Assembly (NCBI RefSeq): GCF_006346315.1
Contig: NZ_VDMR01000001.1
Location: 372,001 to 436,000, forward strand
DNA from: Nocardioides litoris
Lineage (GTDB): Bacteria > Actinomycetota > Actinomycetes > Propionibacteriales > Nocardioidaceae
Direction of reading: 5' to 3'
DNA: 64,000 bases
The notes beneath the pieces are model-generated. The model was not told the DNA's origin, ran no database searches, and worked only from the letters and a program-made list of their open reading frames with translations. Below, in pieces: positions 27,924-36,949 of this stretch (positions are counted from its first letter, which is position 1; the number at the start of each line of letters is the position of its first letter). The translations under genes were made by a program, and so were the position numbers.

Positions 27924-29588
27924 ATGGCGGGCAGGGCTGGCAGCAAGAGGCCGCAGTACGACGACGAGGCCGACTACGTGGTCGTGGGCTCGGGCAGCGC
28001 GGGGGCGGCCGTCGCCGGTCGGCTCGCCGAGGCCGGCGCCAGCGTGATCCTCGTCGAGGCGGGCAAGAGCGACGAGCAGTTCCTGACCAGGAAGCCCGGG
28101 ATGATCGGCCCGATGCACGCCGTCCCCGAGATCAAGCGGCTGGTCGACTGGGGCTACTACTCCGTGCCGCAGAAGCACATGCTCGACCGGAAGATGCCCG
28201 TCCCGCGCGGCAAGGTCGTCGGCGGGTCGAGCTCGATCAACGGCATGGTCTACGTCCGCGGCAACCGCGCCAACTTCGACTCCTGGGCCGCCGAGGGCAA
28301 CACCGGCTGGGACGCCGACAGCGTCAACGCGGCCTACAAGCGCATGGAGGACTACGAGGGCGGGGAGGACGCCTTCCGCGGCGAGGGCGGACCCATCCGG
28401 ATCACCCGCAACAAGATGCCGCAGGAGGGGTCGCTGCAGTTCCTGCAGGCCACCGCCGACGTCACCGGCTGCGAGGTGCTCGACGACTACAACGGCGCCA
28501 CGCAGGAGGGCGTCAGCCGGATGCAGCAGAACGCCGCCGACGGCCTGCGCTACAGCGCCTCCCGCGGCTACCTGCACCACCTGCTCGCCGGCCGACCCCA
28601 CCACCTGCAGCTGCGCAGCCAGGCGCTGGCCACCAGGGTCGTCATCGAGGGTGGTCGGGCCACCGGCGTCGAGATCCGCGACCTGAGCCGACGCGGGCGT
28701 GGCGAGCGCACGGTCCTGCGGGCGGGCAAGGAGGTCGTGCTGGCCGCCGGGTTCGTCGGCTCGGCCCAGCTGCTGATGCTCTCGGGCGTCGGCCACGCCC
28801 AGCACCTCAAGGACCACGGCATCAAGGTCGTGGCCGACCTGCCGGTGGGCGACAACCTGCACGACCACCTCTTCCACGCGCTGACCTTCCACGTCACGAC
28901 GTCGAGGATGCGGGGCAACGCCCGCTTCTTCGCCCAGGGCGTGGCCAAGGAGGTCGCCCGGCCGGGCTCGACGTTCCTGGCCAACTCGGTCTTCGAGGTG
29001 CTGGCCTTCCTCAAGACCTCCCAGGCCGCCGACGTCCCCGACCTGCAGCTGCACCTGCTGCCGTGGTCCTACGTCTCGCCCAACCAGGACGCCCCGATCC
29101 GCCACGACGTCGACCCGCGGGCCGCGCTGACGGTGCTGACCACGCTGATCTACCCCAAGAGCCGCGGCACCCTGCGCCTGGCCTCGGCCGACCCGACGGC
29201 CACGCCGCTCATCGACCCCGGCTACCTCGCCGAGCCGTCCGACCTCGAGGTGCTCGCCGAGGGCAGCGAGCTGGTGCGCGAGATCATGGGCGCCCCGGCC
29301 TTCGGCGGGGCGGTCAAGGAGGAGATCCACCCGGGCGCCGGCGTACGCGGCCAGGAGCTGCGCGACGCGATCCTCGACCGGGCCACGTCGGTCTACCATG
29401 GCGTCGGCACCTGCCGGATGGGCGTCGACGAGCTCGCCGTGGTCGACCCTCAGCTGCGGGTGCGCGGCGTCGAGGGCCTGCGCGTGTGCGACGCCTCGAT
29501 CATGCCGTCGATCACCGGCGGCAACACCAACGCGCCCGCGATCATGATCGGCGAGCGCGGCGCCGACCTGTTGCTCGGGAGGGCCTGA
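27924..29588 (+). CDS. GMC-family flavin oxidoreductase (choline dehydrogenase-like)
   Basis: A 554-residue FAD enzyme. The dinucleotide-binding motif VVVGSGSAGAAVAGRL with acidic end LVEAG lies at the N-terminus. GMC signature 1 is PRGKVVGGSSSINGMVYVRG and signature 2 is GFVGSAQLLMLSGVG. The catalytic His is in SVYHGVGTCRMG, and GGNTNAPAIMIGERGADLLL closes the fold. It should oxidise a primary alcohol to an aldehyde, which the next gene product can take on to the acid; the two ORFs are separated by one base. The substrate is unknown. The ATG at 27924 begins the protein shortly before the FAD motif. Control by the operator at 27862-27880 is inferred. Confidence 0.9.
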   Translation: MAGRAGSKRPQYDDEADYVVVGSGSAGAAVAGRLAEAGASVILVEAGKSDEQFLTRKPGMIGPMHAVPEIKRLVDWGYYSVPQKHMLDRKMPVPRGKVVGGSSSINGMVYVRGNRANFDSWAAEGNTGWDADSVNAAYKRMEDYEGGEDAFRGEGGPIRITRNKMPQEGSLQFLQATADVTGCEVLDDYNGATQEGVSRMQQNAADGLRYSASRGYLHHLLAGRPHHLQLRSQALATRVVIEGGRATGVEIRDLSRRGRGERTVLRAGKEVVLAAGFVGSAQLLMLSGVGHAQHLKDHGIKVVADLPVGDNLHDHLFHALTFHVTTSRMRGNARFFAQGVAKEVARPGSTFLANSVFEVLAFLKTSQAADVPDLQLHLLPWSYVSPNQDAPIRHDVDPRAALTVLTTLIYPKSRGTLRLASADPTATPLIDPGYLAEPSDLEVLAEGSELVREIMGAPAFGGAVKEEIHPGAGVRGQELRDAILDRATSVYHGVGTCRMGVDELAVVDPQLRVRGVEGLRVCDASIMPSITGGNTNAPAIMIGERGADLLLGRA

Positions 29589-29589
29589 G

Positions 29590-31179
29590 ATGACCGCCAC
29601 CGACCACACCGCCCGTACGACGGCGCCGCGGCGCCCCGCATCGGTGACCGACGCGCTGCTCGACCGCCTCGTGGCCCGGGTGCCCTCGACGGCCGGCGGC
29701 ACGTGGAAGCTGACCGAGGTCTACACCGGCGAGGTGCTCGTCGAGCTGCCGCAGTCGACGCCGGCCGACATCGAGCGGGCCTTCGTGGAGGCCCGCCGTG
29801 CCCAGGCCGAGTGGTCGCAGTGGCCGCTGGCCAAGCGGCTGAAGGTGATGAAGAAGGCGCACGCGCTCTTCGTCCGCAACGCCCAGCTCACCGCCGACCT
29901 GATCCAGGTCGAGAGCGGCAAGAACCGGCGGATGGCCATCGAGGAGACCTGCGACCCGCCGATGGTGCTCAGCCACTACATCAAGCACGCCCCGCGGCTG
30001 CTGGCGCCGGTGAAGAAGGGCGGACCGGTCCCGTTCCTGACCACCTCCACCGCGATCCGGCAGCCGAAGGGCGTCGTCGGCGTCATCGCGCCGTGGAACT
30101 TCCCCTTCGCCACCGGCATCTCCGACGCCGTCACCGCCCTCATCGCCGGCAACGCGGTGGTCCTCAAGCCCGACAACAAGACGGCGCTCTCGCCGCTGTG
30201 GGGCATCGAGATGCTGGAGGAGGCGGGGCTGCCCAAGGGCCTGTTCCAGGTCGTCTGCGGCGAGGGCCCCGACGTCGGGCCGACGCTGATCGACAACGCC
30301 AACTACGTCATGTTCACCGGCTCGACCGCCACCGGCCGGGTCATCGGGGAGCGCGCCGGGCGCAACCTCATCGGCTGCTGCCTCGAGCTCGGCGGCAAGA
30401 ACCCCATGGTCGTGCTCGAGGACGCCGACCTCGACGAGGTCGTCGAGGGGGCCGTGTTCGGGGTCTTCGGCAACACCGGCCAGATCTGCATGCACATCGA
30501 GCGGATCTACCTGCCCGAGTCGCGCTACGACGAGTTCCGCGACAAGTTCGTCGCCCGGGCGCAGGGGCTCGACGTGCGCGCGGCGTACGACTTCGGGCCG
30601 GAGATGGGCTCGCTCGTCTCGCCCGACCACATGGAGCGGGTGCGCGCCCACGTCGAGGACGCGGTGGCGCAGGGCGCCATCGTGCTCGCCGGCGGTCGGC
30701 CCCGCCCCGACCTCGGGCCGGCGTTCTTCGAGCCGACGATCCTCGAGGGCGTCACCAAGGACATGCTGTGCGGCGCGACCGAGACCTTCGGACCGGTCGT
30801 CGCGCTGCACCGCTACCGCAGCGTCGACGAGGCCGTCGACCTGGCCAACGACACCGACTACGGCCTCAACGCCTCGGTCTGGGGCACCGACGTCGCCGCC
30901 GCCGAGGCCGTCGCCCGCCGCATCCAGGCCGGCAACGTCAACGTCAACGACATCCTGGCCACGGCCTTCGCCTCCAAGGGCACGCCCTCGGGCGGGGTCA
31001 AGCAGTCGGGCGTCGGCGCCCGCCACGGCGACCAGGGCCTGACCAAGTACACCGACGTGCAGAACCTCGCGGTGCTGAAGAAGCAGGTCATGGGACCACG
31101 GCCCGGCCAGTCCTACGAGGAGTACGTCAAGGGCATGCTCGCGGGGCTCACCATGATGCGGAGGACGCGCATCCGCTGA
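29590..31179 (+). CDS. Aldehyde dehydrogenase (succinate-semialdehyde dehydrogenase type)
   Basis: A 529-residue NAD(P)-dependent aldehyde dehydrogenase. The cofactor-binding Asn is in GVIAPWNFPFATGI, the Glu in CLELGGKNPMVV, and the nucleophilic Cys in FGNTGQICMHIERIY. Family comparison places it nearest to SSADH-like enzymes (MKKAHALFVRN, SGGVKQSGVGARHGDQG). A tail of about 30 basic residues follows the domain. It is translationally coupled to the GMC oxidoreductase and probably oxidises the aldehyde that enzyme makes. The physiological aldehyde may not be succinate semialdehyde. Confidence 0.9.
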   Translation: MTATDHTARTTAPRRPASVTDALLDRLVARVPSTAGGTWKLTEVYTGEVLVELPQSTPADIERAFVEARRAQAEWSQWPLAKRLKVMKKAHALFVRNAQLTADLIQVESGKNRRMAIEETCDPPMVLSHYIKHAPRLLAPVKKGGPVPFLTTSTAIRQPKGVVGVIAPWNFPFATGISDAVTALIAGNAVVLKPDNKTALSPLWGIEMLEEAGLPKGLFQVVCGEGPDVGPTLIDNANYVMFTGSTATGRVIGERAGRNLIGCCLELGGKNPMVVLEDADLDEVVEGAVFGVFGNTGQICMHIERIYLPESRYDEFRDKFVARAQGLDVRAAYDFGPEMGSLVSPDHMERVRAHVEDAVAQGAIVLAGGRPRPDLGPAFFEPTILEGVTKDMLCGATETFGPVVALHRYRSVDEAVDLANDTDYGLNASVWGTDVAAAEAVARRIQAGNVNVNDILATAFASKGTPSGGVKQSGVGARHGDQGLTKYTDVQNLAVLKKQVMGPRPGQSYEEYVKGMLAGLTMMRRTRIR

Positions 31180-31205
31180 CCCTGTCGACGGCCCGCGGGC
31201 CGACC

Positions 31206-31211
31206 TAGGGT
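31206..31211 (+). promoter_or_regulatory. -10 box of the cupin gene (leaderless)
   Basis: TAGGGT ends 6 bases before the ATG and no Shine-Dalgarno sequence is present, so the cupin gene probably has its own transcript despite lying only 38 bases after the aldehyde dehydrogenase gene. Confidence 0.5.
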
Positions 31212-31217
31212 GGCGAC

Positions 31218-31709
31218 ATGTCGCTGCCGCTGCACCGGCCCTACCCGCCCGACCGCTACCGCGGCTCCACCGGTGAGGTCTCGGCGTGGCTGCGCCGCGA
31301 CGACGTGCCCGCCGAACTCTCCTTCCGCGCGGGCGGCACCTGTGAGTACCTCGCCACCGGCGACCGCACCGACGGCAAGCTCGGGGTCTACCGCTGGACC
31401 TTCGGCGAGGACGAGTCGGGTCCCGACGCGCACTTCCACCGGGCGATCTCCGAGCAGTTCTACGTGCTCTCCGGCGAGGTCAGCCTGTACGACGGCCGCG
31501 CGTGGGTCACCGCGCGGCCCGGTGACTTCCTCTACGTCCCCGAGGGCGGCCTGCACGGCTTCCGCGGCGGCGGTGGAGCCTCGATGCTGCTGACCTTCGC
31601 TCCCGGCGGCCCGCGCGAGGACTACTTCGAGACCCTCGCCCGCGGCGAGGAGATGAGCGAGGAGCAGCGGGCGGAGTTCATGGTGCGGCACGACACCTAC
31701 TGGGTCTGA
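31218..31709 (+). CDS. Cupin domain-containing protein
   Basis: A 163-residue protein with one cupin barrel. Motif 1 is PDAHFHRAISEQFYVLSGEVSLYDG (H-x-H with Glu ligand) and motif 2 is PGDFLYVPEGGLHGFRG (second His), giving a complete 3-His/1-Glu metal site. The C-terminus is a short helix. Cupins of this size act as small dioxygenases, isomerases or metal-dependent sensors, and no specific reaction can be given. It may act with the neighbouring catabolic genes. It is convergent with the next gene. Confidence 0.82.
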   Translation: MSLPLHRPYPPDRYRGSTGEVSAWLRRDDVPAELSFRAGGTCEYLATGDRTDGKLGVYRWTFGEDESGPDAHFHRAISEQFYVLSGEVSLYDGRAWVTARPGDFLYVPEGGLHGFRGGGGASMLLTFAPGGPREDYFETLARGEEMSEEQRAEFMVRHDTYWV

Positions 31710-31722
31710 CCCTGGCCGGTCC

Positions 31723-32592
31723 CTACGCCTCGAACGCCGTGCGCACGGCGGCCATGTCGGCCGCGCCGTGCCCGGCCTCGGAGGCCCGGTCGAACGCGCC
31801 GCGCACGGCCCGCAGCAGCTCGTCGGGGAAGCCCGCGCCGCCGGCCGCCTCGACCATGAGACCAAGGTCCTTGCGGACGCCGTCGAGGGCGAAGGAGACC
31901 GGGCCGTCGACGTCGTCGCCGCCGAGCATGGCCGCGCCCTTCAGGTGGGCGTACGGCGTGTCGACGGCGCCGCCCCCGATCGCGTCGAGGAAGAGGCCGG
32001 GGTCGACGCCGAGGGCGCGGGCCAGGCCGAGGGCCTGGGCGGTGCCGGCGGTGAGGAGCGCGACCCAGGAGTTGCAGGCGAGCTTGAGGGCGCTGGCCTG
32101 GCCCACGTCGGGGCCGGCGTCGACGACCCGGGAACCCATGGCGTCGAGGGCGGGACCGGCGGCGTCGACCAGCGCCGACGGGCCGGAGGCCAGCACGACG
32201 AGCGCGCCGTCCTCCGCGGGCTTGCGGGTGCCCAGCACCGGCGCGTCGACGAGCCGGTCGGACCGCTCGCCGATGCGGCGCGCGCCGTCGGGGCCGACGG
32301 TGGTGGCCTGCAGCCAGACCGCCCCCGGGTCGAGCGCCCCGACGAGCTCGTCGGCGACCTCGAGCACGCTGTCGGCGTCGTACAGCATGGTGACGACGAC
32401 CTCGGCACCCTCGACGGCCTCGGCCACCGACGCCGCTGCGCGTACGCCGCCGGGCTGGTCGGCCAGGTCGGCGGCGAGGGCCTCGGCCTTGGTGGCGGTG
32501 CGGTTCCACACCGCGACGTCGTGGCCCTCCCGGGCGAGCGAACGCGCCATGCCGGCGCCCATGATCCCGGTCCCGAGCACTGCTGTCCTCAT
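31723..32592 (-). CDS. NAD(P)-dependent beta-hydroxyacid dehydrogenase
   Basis: A 289-residue 3-hydroxyisobutyrate/6-phosphogluconate dehydrogenase-family enzyme. The Rossmann motif GTGIMGAGMARSLAREG starts the protein and VWNRTATKAEAL carries the NADP-type Asn-Arg. APVLGTRKPAEDGALVVLASG is the substrate region, and the catalytic Lys is in ASALKLACNSWVAL. It should oxidise a beta-hydroxy acid, or reduce a semialdehyde in the glyoxylate/succinic semialdehyde reductase direction. That would be chemically compatible with the aldehyde dehydrogenase nearby, but the two are on opposite strands. CAGGCT lies 6 bases before the ATG. Confidence 0.87.
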   Translation of the reverse strand: MRTAVLGTGIMGAGMARSLAREGHDVAVWNRTATKAEALAADLADQPGGVRAAASVAEAVEGAEVVVTMLYDADSVLEVADELVGALDPGAVWLQATTVGPDGARRIGERSDRLVDAPVLGTRKPAEDGALVVLASGPSALVDAAGPALDAMGSRVVDAGPDVGQASALKLACNSWVALLTAGTAQALGLARALGVDPGLFLDAIGGGAVDTPYAHLKGAAMLGGDDVDGPVSFALDGVRKDLGLMVEAAGGAGFPDELLRAVRGAFDRASEAGHGAADMAAVRTAFEA

Positions 32593-32642
32593 GCGGCCAG
32601 CCTGCCAGCGGCCGACGGGCCGGACCCCCGCCCGAGGGGTGG

Positions 32643-33416
32643 TCAGGCCACCTGGAGCGACCGCTTGGACAGGCCCATCCAGAACCCGTCGATCACCTGC
32701 TCGCCCGGAGCGGCGGGGTCGGTGGCCGCCCCGAGGGTGACGAAGAGCGGCGAGTAGTGCTCGACGGTCGGGTGGGCGTAGGGCATGCCGGGCGCCCGGT
32801 GCCGGATGTCGGCGAGGGCGTCGACGTCGCCGCGGGCCAGGGCCTCGGCGGCCCAGGCGTCGAAGTCGACCGACCAGCCCGGCGGGGTCGCGTCGATGCG
32901 GAACTCGGTGAGGAACGGCAGGCCGTGGGTCAGGAAGCCCGACCCGATGATGAGCACGCCCTCGTCACGCAGGCCGCGCAGCCGGGCGCCGAGGGCGAGC
33001 AGCCGCTCGGGGTCGTGGGTGGGCAGCGACATCTGCAGCACCGGGACGTCGCCCGCGGGGTACATGATCCGCAGCGGCACCCAGGCGCCGTGGTCGAGCC
33101 CGCGCTCGGTGTGCTGGTGCACCGGCTCGGAGGCCGGCATCATCGCCGTGACCCGGTCGGCCAGCCAGGTGGCGTCGGGGGTCTCGTAGGTCATCTCGTA
33201 GTACTTGCGGTCGAAGCCGCCGAAGTCGTAGACGAGCGGGGCGCGGCTCGCCGACAGCGACACCGGGGCGGACTCCCAGTGCGCGCTGACGATGAGGATC
33301 GCGCGCGGGCGCGGGAGGTCGCGGGCCCACCCGGCCAGCTGGGCGGACCACACCGGGTCGTCGAGCAGGGGCGGTGCGCCGTGGCCGAGGTAGAGGGCGG
33401 GCATGCGGTCGGTCAT
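32643..33416 (-). CDS. LigB-type extradiol ring-cleavage dioxygenase (DODA-like)
   Basis: A 257-residue class III extradiol dioxygenase of the 4,5-DOPA dioxygenase type. Metal ligands and active-site His residues are in LYLGHGAPPLL, LIVSAHWESA, RGLDHGAWVPL and SGFLTHGLPF. The length matches single-domain DODA proteins. The physiological substrate is probably a catechol or quinol detoxified under MarR or TetR control. The ATG at 33416 lies 7 bases after TATTGT and so looks leaderless; a GTG at 33425 is also in frame. An operator-like repeat lies directly upstream. Confidence 0.87.
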   Translation of the reverse strand: MTDRMPALYLGHGAPPLLDDPVWSAQLAGWARDLPRPRAILIVSAHWESAPVSLSASRAPLVYDFGGFDRKYYEMTYETPDATWLADRVTAMMPASEPVHQHTERGLDHGAWVPLRIMYPAGDVPVLQMSLPTHDPERLLALGARLRGLRDEGVLIIGSGFLTHGLPFLTEFRIDATPPGWSVDFDAWAAEALARGDVDALADIRHRAPGMPYAHPTVEHYSPLFVTLGAATDPAAPGEQVIDGFWMGLSKRSLQVA

Positions 33417-33423
33417 GTCCACC

Positions 33424-33447
33424 ACAATAGTTGAAACTTGAATTTCA
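33424..33447 (-). promoter_or_regulatory. -10 box and operator-like repeat of the dioxygenase gene
   Basis: TATTGT (minus strand, 33424-33429) is 7 bases from the ATG. Next to it, TTGAAACTTGAATTTCA at 33431-33447 contains two TTGAA units and an imperfect TGAAAT/GTTTCA dyad, like the operators of quinone/catechol-sensing MarR-type repressors. The stop codon of ung lies within it (33445-33447). Confidence 0.5.
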
Positions 33448-34158
33448 TTCCTCGGGTCGGCCGATCGCGGCCCAGTCGATCGGATCGGCGCCCTGCTCGA
33501 GCAGCAGCCCGTCGACCGTCGAGAAGGGCCGGGTGCCGAAGAACCCGCCCCGGTTGGCCGACAGCGGCGAGGGGTGCCCCGAGACCACGCACGGCACCGG
33601 CGCGAGCCACGGCTCGAGCCGGCGGGCGTCGGCGCCCCAGAGCACCGCGGCCATCGGCTGCCCGGCGGCCGCCCGCGCCGCCAGGACGCGCACCGCGTGC
33701 TCGGTCACCGGCTCCCAGCCCCGCCGCCGGTGCGACCCGGCCTCCCCGGCCCGGACCGTCAGGACCCGGTTGAGGAGCATGACGCCCTGCGCGGCCCAGG
33801 CCGTGAGGTCCCCGTGCTCGGGTGGCGTCACGCCGAGGTCGGAGGACAGCTCGCGGTAGACGTTGCGCAGGCTCGCCGGCAGCGGACGCACGTGCCGCTC
33901 GACGGCGAAGCTGAGGCCGATCGGGTGTCCCGGCGTCGGGTAGGGGTCCTGGCCGACCAGCAGCACGCGGACGCCGGCCAGCGGTGCCCGGAACGCGCGC
34001 AGCACGAGGTCGTCGGCCGGCAGGACGGTCCGTCCCGCCGCCGCCTCCTCGCGCACGAGGGCCAGCGCCGCCGCCAGCTGCTCGTCGACCGGCGCCAGGG
34101 CCTCGGCCCAGTCGGGGGCGACCAGGCCCCGGTCGACGAGGTCGGCGAGGGCGCTCAT
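33445..34158 (-). CDS. ung: Uracil-DNA glycosylase
   Basis: A 237-residue family 1 UDG that removes uracil from DNA. The catalytic water-activating motif is [16 protein letters not shown], the uracil-recognition strand is [17 protein letters not shown], and the DNA-intercalating loop is [15 protein letters not shown]. All motifs are complete and the length is typical of actinobacterial Ung. TACCGT at 34166-34171 lies 7 bases before the ATG, suggesting a leaderless mRNA. Its stop codon overlaps the operator region of the downstream dioxygenase gene. Confidence 0.95.
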   Translation of the reverse strand: MSALADLVDRGLVAPDWAEALAPVDEQLAAALALVREEAAAGRTVLPADDLVLRAFRAPLAGVRVLLVGQDPYPTPGHPIGLSFAVERHVRPLPASLRNVYRELSSDLGVTPPEHGDLTAWAAQGVMLLNRVLTVRAGEAGSHRRRGWEPVTEHAVRVLAARAAAGQPMAAVLWGADARRLEPWLAPVPCVVSGHPSPLSANRGGFFGTRPFSTVDGLLLEQGADPIDWAAIGRPEE

Positions 34159-34202
34159 GCCGGTGACGGTAGCGGGGCTCGTCGGCCGGCCCGGGGCACT
34201 CC

Positions 34203-34262
34203 CTCACCGCCCGGTGCTCTTCCCCGCCCGCATTCGGGCGGAGAAGAGGTGCGGACGGTGAG
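34203..34262. terminator. Large imperfect hairpin downstream of the amine oxidase operon
   Basis: Two 28-base arms (34203-34230 and 34235-34262) match at 23 positions around a CATT loop. The inner stem is CCGCCCG/CGGGCGG and the outer stem CTCACCG/CGGTGAG. It follows the stop of the propeller gene at 34302 on the minus strand and precedes the ung promoter, so termination is the likely role. Confidence 0.65.
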
Positions 34263-34301
34263 TTGCCTGTCGGCCGACACCCCTGGGGGCATGCGACCGG
34301 G

Positions 34302-35360
34302 TCAGCGTCGCAGGACGAAGCGCGCGGAGCGCGGCAGGTGGGGCGGGCGGCCGCGCTCGCCGACCTCGACGGAGAGGATCGCCTGGTGGGCGTCGTTGCC
34401 GGCGATGGCCGACTGGTTGGCCACGAGCACGCGGGTGCCGAGGAAGGTGGCGTTGCTCGGGGTGTCGAACGGGACGGGCGAGCCGTTGTCGCCGGTCAGC
34501 GGCACGTCGGGGAAGCGGCGCAGCTCCTGGCCGGTGGGGGAGAGCACGACCAGCTGCGCGGTGAGGCCGGCGTTGGCGACGTACAGGCGGCCCGAGCGTC
34601 CGACGCCGAAGCCGTCGGGCAGGTCCGTCGGCCGGGAGGTCCACAGCGGCGTGAGCCGGCCGGGGCGACCGCGGCGCACGGGGAGGGAGTAGAGCAGCCC
34701 CTGGGTCGTGGTGCGGGCGGTCGTCTGCTGGGTGAGGAGGAAGGCGCCGCGGCGCCGGTCGTAGACGATGCCGGTCGTGCCGAACCCGGCGATCCCCTCC
34801 AGCCCGGCCGAGCGGAACCACGGCTCCACCCGACCGTTGCGGCGGACCCGGTAGACGACGCCGGCGGCGTAGTCGGTGACGAACAGGTGCCTCGGGCCCC
34901 AGGTGGCGTAGTTGGGGGACGCGCCGGCGGGGAACCTGGCCACCCGCTCGAACCGGCCGGTGCGCACGTCGAGCGTCAGCACCGCGGGGATGGAGGTCTC
35001 GAGCAGCACGAGCCTGCCGTCGCGGGTCTCGTTGGCGACCTGCACGCCGTGCTCGACGCCGAGCCGCTGCCCGGGCACGGTCCAGGACCGCAGCAGCGTG
35101 CCGTCGGCGGTCCACTCGTGGACCCTCGAGCGCCGGCTGCCCTCGTCGGCGTAGGTGCCGGCGTAGACGCGGCCGTTGCGGGCCACGTGCACGTACGCCG
35201 CCCGCCCCGGCCCGGGGACGAGCGAGAAGACCCGCGTCGTGAAGGTGGGGTCGGCCTGGGCGGCCTGGGCGGCCCGGGCGGCCTGGGCTGGGGCCGCGGT
35301 CGGCACGGCGGTCAGCGCGGCGACGAGGACCAGCAGCACCGGCAGCAGCAGCCGCCTCAC
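34302..35360 (-). CDS. Secreted beta-propeller (ScyD/SMP-30-like) protein
   Basis: A 352-residue protein with a Sec signal peptide (LLLPVLLVLVAALTAVPTAAPAQA) and a mature part made of repeated beta-propeller-type strands, such as GVEHGVQVANETRDGRLVLLE and PDGFGVGRSGRLYVANAG. It resembles ScyD/ScyE-like and SMP-30/gluconolactonase propellers. No catalytic residues can be fixed. The GTG start overlaps the stop of the amine oxidase gene by 4 bases, so a flavoenzyme and a propeller protein, both exported, are made together. The propeller could bind the substrate or product of the oxidase. Confidence 0.8.
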   Translation of the reverse strand: MRRLLLPVLLVLVAALTAVPTAAPAQAARAAQAAQADPTFTTRVFSLVPGPGRAAYVHVARNGRVYAGTYADEGSRRSRVHEWTADGTLLRSWTVPGQRLGVEHGVQVANETRDGRLVLLETSIPAVLTLDVRTGRFERVARFPAGASPNYATWGPRHLFVTDYAAGVVYRVRRNGRVEPWFRSAGLEGIAGFGTTGIVYDRRRGAFLLTQQTTARTTTQGLLYSLPVRRGRPGRLTPLWTSRPTDLPDGFGVGRSGRLYVANAGLTAQLVVLSPTGQELRRFPDVPLTGDNGSPVPFDTPSNATFLGTRVLVANQSAIAGNDAHQAILSVEVGERGRPPHLPRSARFVLRR

Positions 35361-36871
35361 CGCAGCTTCTCCAGGACCTCGAGCGCGGCCCGCTCGCCGG
35401 AGCGGACGGCGCCGTCCATGTAGCCGCTCCAGTAGGTCGCGGTCTCGGTGCCGGCCCAGTGCACCCGGCCGAAGGGCCGCCGGATCGCCGGGCCGAGCGT
35501 GCTGAACGACCGGTCGGCGGCGTGGATCGCGGTCGGGCCGCCGCCGGTCCAGCGCTCCTTGGTCCAGTCGTGCTCGGTGTACTCGACCGGGCGCAGCGCC
35601 TCGGGCCCGAACATGGCCGCGAACCCCTGCAGCACCGCCTGCCGGCGCTCGGCGAGCGGCAGGCGCCCGTAGCGGCGCCAGGTGTCGCCGCCGACGAAGG
35701 CGAGCAGCACGCCGGGGCTGCCGGCCGGCGGGCAGTTGTCGAAGACGACGCGGGCGGCGCCGGTGTCGTTGATGCCGAACCCGCTCAGGCCGTCGGCGCG
35801 CCAGAACGGCGTGCGGTAGACGGCGTCGCACTTCATCAGCTTGCCCATGTGGGCGTGCTCGAGCAGCCGGCGGCGGCTCGGGGGCAGGCGGGGGAACCAG
35901 TCCATGCCGAGCACGGTGGGCGGGGGAGCGGCCACGATGACCCGCCGTGCGGTGACCACGCCGCGGGCGGTGTGCACCCGCACCCGGCCGTCGCGCTGCA
36001 CGATCTTGCGCACCGGCGCCCGGAGCGCGACGACGTCGCCGAGCCGGCGGGCCAGCCGGATCGGCACCAGCTGGGAGCCGCCGACGAACCGCCGCTCCTG
36101 CGCGCCGCCGACGGTGTCGGAGTTGCGGGAGAAGGTGCCGACCGTGCGCTCGTTGCCCGAGCACGCGACGTACCAGAGGACGAAGAGGAACGACAGCTCG
36201 CGCGGGTCGGCGCCGAACCCCGGCTGGGTCCAGGACTCGATCAGGTGGGAGACGCCGGCGGGGTTGAGCAGCGAGCTGCGGCGGATGAACTGGTCGAGGG
36301 TCATCGAGTCCCACTCGCGGGCCCGCGGGTGCGACCACGGGGCGTCGACGGCGATCTCGGCGGCACAGGAGTCGATCTTCTGCAGCAGCAGCGCGGCGTC
36401 GGGGAGGATCGTCGGGTCGGGCGGCACCGTGCCGGAGTACTCCAGGCGCCCCGTGAGCGAGGAGACGTAGACGCTGTTGCCGGCCGCGTGCTCGCGGAAC
36501 GTGGGTACGCCGAGCTCGCGGGCCAGCCGGGCGATGTGGTCCTGCGTGGGCCCGATGAACGCGCCGCCCGCCTCGACCACGGCGCCCTTGGTCTCCAGCT
36601 CGTGGTTGAGCAGGCGACCGCCGACGCGGGGGCGGGCCTCGACCAGCAGCACCGAGCGGCCACCGCGGGCGACACGGCGGGCCGCGACGAGCCCGGCCAG
36701 GCCGCCCCCGACGACCACCACGTCGACCGTGCGGGGCAGCGGGCCCCGCAGTGCGGTGCCCCCGGCGGCCTCGGCCTCGACGTCGGCGAGCGCGCCGACG
36801 GCCATCGGGACGCCGGCGGTGAGCGCGGCCGCGCCGAGGAGCGTGCGCCGGGAGAGGTCGACGTCGGTCAT
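35357..36871 (-). CDS. Tat-exported flavin monoamine oxidase family protein
   Basis: A 504-residue FAD-dependent amine oxidase. A twin-arginine signal DLSRRTLLGAAALTAGVPM starts the protein, so it is exported folded. The FAD motif VVVVGGGLAGLVAARRVARGG with LLVEARPRVGGRL follows. The C-terminal FAD-binding region FGRVHWAGTETATYWSGYMDGAVRSGERAALEVL is complete. The substrate is likely a primary or polyamine, or an amino acid. ATG 36871 has GGAG upstream; an earlier TTG was rejected. It diverges from a TetR gene across 78 bases, so that regulator may control it. Confidence 0.9.
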   Translation of the reverse strand: MTDVDLSRRTLLGAAALTAGVPMAVGALADVEAEAAGGTALRGPLPRTVDVVVVGGGLAGLVAARRVARGGRSVLLVEARPRVGGRLLNHELETKGAVVEAGGAFIGPTQDHIARLARELGVPTFREHAAGNSVYVSSLTGRLEYSGTVPPDPTILPDAALLLQKIDSCAAEIAVDAPWSHPRAREWDSMTLDQFIRRSSLLNPAGVSHLIESWTQPGFGADPRELSFLFVLWYVACSGNERTVGTFSRNSDTVGGAQERRFVGGSQLVPIRLARRLGDVVALRAPVRKIVQRDGRVRVHTARGVVTARRVIVAAPPPTVLGMDWFPRLPPSRRRLLEHAHMGKLMKCDAVYRTPFWRADGLSGFGINDTGAARVVFDNCPPAGSPGVLLAFVGGDTWRRYGRLPLAERRQAVLQGFAAMFGPEALRPVEYTEHDWTKERWTGGGPTAIHAADRSFSTLGPAIRRPFGRVHWAGTETATYWSGYMDGAVRSGERAALEVLEKLR

Positions 36872-36949
36872 CGCTGGCTCCAAACCTGAACGTGTGTCAT
36901 ATTTCGGTCTCGTACCCTACGGTCTCCCGGTCAACGAGGGAAGAGGTCC

